Shown here one piece after another: positions 14,374 through 15,243 of a DNA stretch of 15,243 bases. A model generated the notes under the pieces. It saw nothing but the letters and a program-made list of their open reading frames with translations. It was not told the DNA's origin and made no database searches. The stretch is from JAFDWI01 sp964544305 (GTDB taxonomy: Bacteria > Actinomycetota > Acidimicrobiia > Acidimicrobiales > Iamiaceae). The stretch covers positions 1-15,243 of the forward strand of contig CAZJAZ010000057.1 of the NCBI GenBank assembly GCA_964544305.1, in the 5' to 3' direction. Position 1 is the first letter of the stretch. Every line of letters starts with the position of its first letter. Both the position numbers and the translations under genes were made by a program.

Positions 14374-14546
14374 GCTCGCGCCCGCTACTACGGCCCCCCA
14401 CCGCACAATGCCTGAGCCCCGACCCACTATTCGCGATCACCGGGGACAGGTTTGGCGACGCCGGAAACGACCCCATCAACGGCAGTGATCCGCTGGGTTT
14501 GTATGCGGGAACATCATGGACCCGGGATACAACCCAGCATGTCTGA
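14374..14546 (+). pseudogene. RHS-repeat core domain fragment, frameshifted
   Basis: The hallmark end of an RHS/YD-repeat core is visible in two frames. One frame gives A-R-A-R-Y-Y-G-P (from 14374). The second gives L-S-P-D-P-L-F-A-I-T-G-D-R-F-G-D-A-G-N-D and then P-I-N-G-S-D-P-L-G-L-Y (14412-14504). The frames differ by exactly one base, and adding one C to the six-C run at 14394-14399 would join them in the expected register. No other RHS repeats lie upstream, where an unrelated gene ends at 14339, so this is a detached 3' piece. In intact RHS proteins the variable toxin tip follows the D-P-L-G-L motif. Here that frame stops after ~14 residues at 14544. The frameshift could be a homopolymer error, but the missing upstream body argues for a true remnant, such as a displaced toxin cassette. 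Confidence 0.75.
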
Positions 14547-14716
14547 CAATGAACGGCCATGCGCAAAACTGCACCGGTTATGAATGCGGTGCGAGTTGCC
14601 AGGGATTGGTCACCATGACCTCGCAAGGACAGCCTTGCAGCGGCGGGCCGGGGTCCTGGGAGAGCAGAGCTGGGTGTATTGAGGGGCTGCCTTGTCATGC
14701 GGACTGTGCGTTTGCC
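14516..14716 (+). other. Cysteine-rich open frame after the RHS core (possible toxin-tip remnant)
   Basis: An ATG-initiated frame starts at 14516 in a different phase from the RHS core and reads through to 14818. Up to the transposon end it carries nine Cys in ~65 residues: P-A-C, Q-N-C, Y-E-C, A-S-C, Q-P-C, A-G-C, L-P-C, A-D-C-A. Its position right after D-P-L-G-L-Y is where a polymorphic toxin tip belongs. A second one-base shift near 14505-14515 would be needed to fuse them. It may equally be chance; no family is recognised. Confidence 0.3.
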
Positions 14717-14880
14717 GGGTCTTCGGATTTCAGCGGGGTTTCACCGTTTTTAGGAGTGTCCAGTTGGGGCGGCCAGCGAAGAGAAGGACACGGATCCGGT
14801 AGTTCGCGAGGTTTCTGAAGCCGTGGCCGACGCGACGCGGGGTCAGCATTGATGAAGTCGTTGTCAAATTTGCTGCCACT
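14717..14880 (-). mobile_element. 3' end remnant of an ISL3-type insertion sequence
   Basis: GGGTCTTCGGATTTCAGC at 14717-14734 looks like an ISL3-family terminal inverted repeat (these commonly begin GG[GC]TCTTC), and it overlaps the transposase stop. The element enters from the right and is cut before its other end: by about 14880 the sequence is VapB-like. No second inverted repeat or target duplication is visible in the window. The right-hand boundary is approximate. Confidence 0.55.
14730..14876 (-). pseudogene. ISL3-family transposase, C-terminal fragment only
   Basis: On the minus strand, ending at TGA 14732-14730, about 48 codons read R-R-V-G-H-G-F-R-N-L-A-N-Y-R-I-R, then V-L-L-F-A-G-R-P-N-W and T-L-L-K-T-V-K-P-R. 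This matches the C-terminus of actinobacterial ISL3 transposases (typically G-F-G-F-R-N-F-x-N-Y-R-I-R-A-L-L-Y-A-G-K-P-N-W). Upstream the family pattern N-L-I-K-R-x-K-R is already blurred (N-L-T-T-T-S-S-M-L), and then it is lost. The DDE catalytic domain is absent, so it cannot transpose. Confidence 0.7.
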
Positions 14881-14883
14881 TTG

Positions 14884-15009
14884 ATGTCTGAGCCTGTCGC
14901 CAGACGCGAGGGGCATCACCGTCCGGCGTTCGTCGCGGTCGGTTCATCGAAGAGCGGGATATCTGATCGGGTTGATGAGTTGCTCGCCGAGGGTTTCGGA
15001 CTCGACTGA
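14884..15009 (+). CDS. VapB-type antitoxin, probably N-terminally truncated
   Basis: From ATG 14884, 41 residues read M-S-E-P-V-A-R-R, then H-H-R-P-A-F-V-A-V-G-S-S and R-V-D-E-L-L-A-E-G-F-G-L-D. The P-A-F-V-x-x-G-x-S-x-S-G block followed by D-E-x-L-A-E-G-F-G is the usual toxin-binding tail of actinobacterial VapB antitoxins that pair with PIN toxins. The frame stays open upstream through the transposase remnant (V-S-I-D-E-V-V-V-K-F could echo a ribbon-helix-helix strand), so the original N-terminus may have been replaced. There is no clear Shine-Dalgarno. It ends 4 bases before the toxin start, as expected for a toxin-antitoxin pair. Confidence 0.6.
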   Translation: MSEPVARREGHHRPAFVAVGSSKSGISDRVDELLAEGFGLD

Positions 15010-15013
15010 CCAC

Positions 15014-15243
15014 GTGCTGATCATTGACACCGGAGTTCTCGTTGCTGCTGCGGACAGCTCTGACCGGGTTCACCGTGAATGCGCGGACCTGGTTGGCGAC
15101 CAGGCCGGACAACTCGTTCCCACAGCGTAGGTGATCGCTGAAGCCGCGTACTTGTTGGACCGGGAAATCGGATCCGATGCTGAAGCTGCGCTTTACACGT
15201 CGATCATCGACCGGGACCTCCTCGTCGAGAACCTCGACGCACA
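15014..15243 (+). pseudogene. VapC-type PIN-domain toxin with in-frame TAG, runs off the window
   Basis: From GTG 15014 the frame reads V-L-I-I-D-T-G-V-L-V-A-A-A-D, the first PIN strand with catalytic Asp5, then a helix and Q-L-V-P-T-A. A TAG stop follows at 15128-15130, exactly where PIN toxins have a Pro or Leu before V-I-A-E. The same frame continues V-I-A-E-A-A-Y-L-L-D (second acidic residue), S-D-A-E-A-A-L-Y and L-V-E-N-L-D-A to the window edge. PIN toxins are Mg2+-dependent RNases that cut RNA or tRNA. A 38-residue product lacking the other acidic residues would be dead, so the toxin is probably inactivated unless the TAG is a sequencing error or is read through. A GTG immediately follows the TAG. 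Confidence 0.72.

Noticed and set aside
1..15243. CRISPR array, rRNA, prophage structural genes or a biosynthetic cluster
   Set aside because: No regularly spaced palindromic repeats, rRNA-like sequence, phage proteins or carrier/synthase domains were seen.

Overview
This 15.2 kb window looks like chromosomal DNA of a high-GC actinomycete. I lean towards Acidimicrobiia (Ilumatobacter/Microthrix-like), but that placement is inference. The grounds are: secreted fibronectin-III and DUF11 proteins with V-A-P-P-T-T linkers, GTG starts with good Shine-Dalgarno sequences, several exported beta-propeller proteins, an acyl-CoA synthetase, and an ISL3/RHS/VapBC-type junk zone. It is a draft scaffold with two runs of exactly 100 N. 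The first gap (2481-2580) is probably not real, because identical 55-base copies flank it, and removing one copy plus the Ns restores one open frame. The second (4991-5090) interrupts an 18-base tandem repeat and hides the end of one gene and the start of another.

Layout. Positions 1-3438 (+): the 3' end of a secreted FN3 protein with a seven-copy W-S-P-T-A repeat, a small lipoprotein, and an Asp-box (sialidase-like) propeller lipoprotein. Positions 3439-3692: intergenic, with overlapping inverted repeats. Positions 3693-8055 (+): a secretion-themed run. It contains a DUF11-type surface protein (cut by gap 2), a tandem thioredoxin-fold protein with a CGFC site (5' end lost in gap 2), a cysteine-rich phospholipase A2 resembling animal group XII sPLA2, and a seven-bladed TolB/PD40-type propeller. 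The last three genes are tightly packed (4-base overlap, then an 8-base gap) and are probably co-transcribed.

Positions 8236-13855 (-): three co-directional genes transcribed leftwards. They are an ABC exporter half-transporter, an exported GxGYxYP-family putative glycoside hydrolase, and a long/medium-chain acyl-CoA synthetase. Positions 13856-13961: a divergent intergenic region with a 29-base imperfect palindrome. Positions 13962-14339 (+): a small exported protein of unknown function.

Positions 14340-15243 are a graveyard: a frameshifted RHS-repeat core fragment, a cysteine-rich open frame after it, the 3' remnant of an ISL3-type transposase (-), a VapB-like antitoxin, and a VapC-like PIN toxin with an in-frame TAG that runs off the window.

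The best candidates for something undescribed are the bacterial group XII-like PLA2 coupled to a thioredoxin-fold gene, and a short C-terminal tail (A-N-P-x-[FY]-x-G-stop) shared by two unrelated exported proteins of this window.
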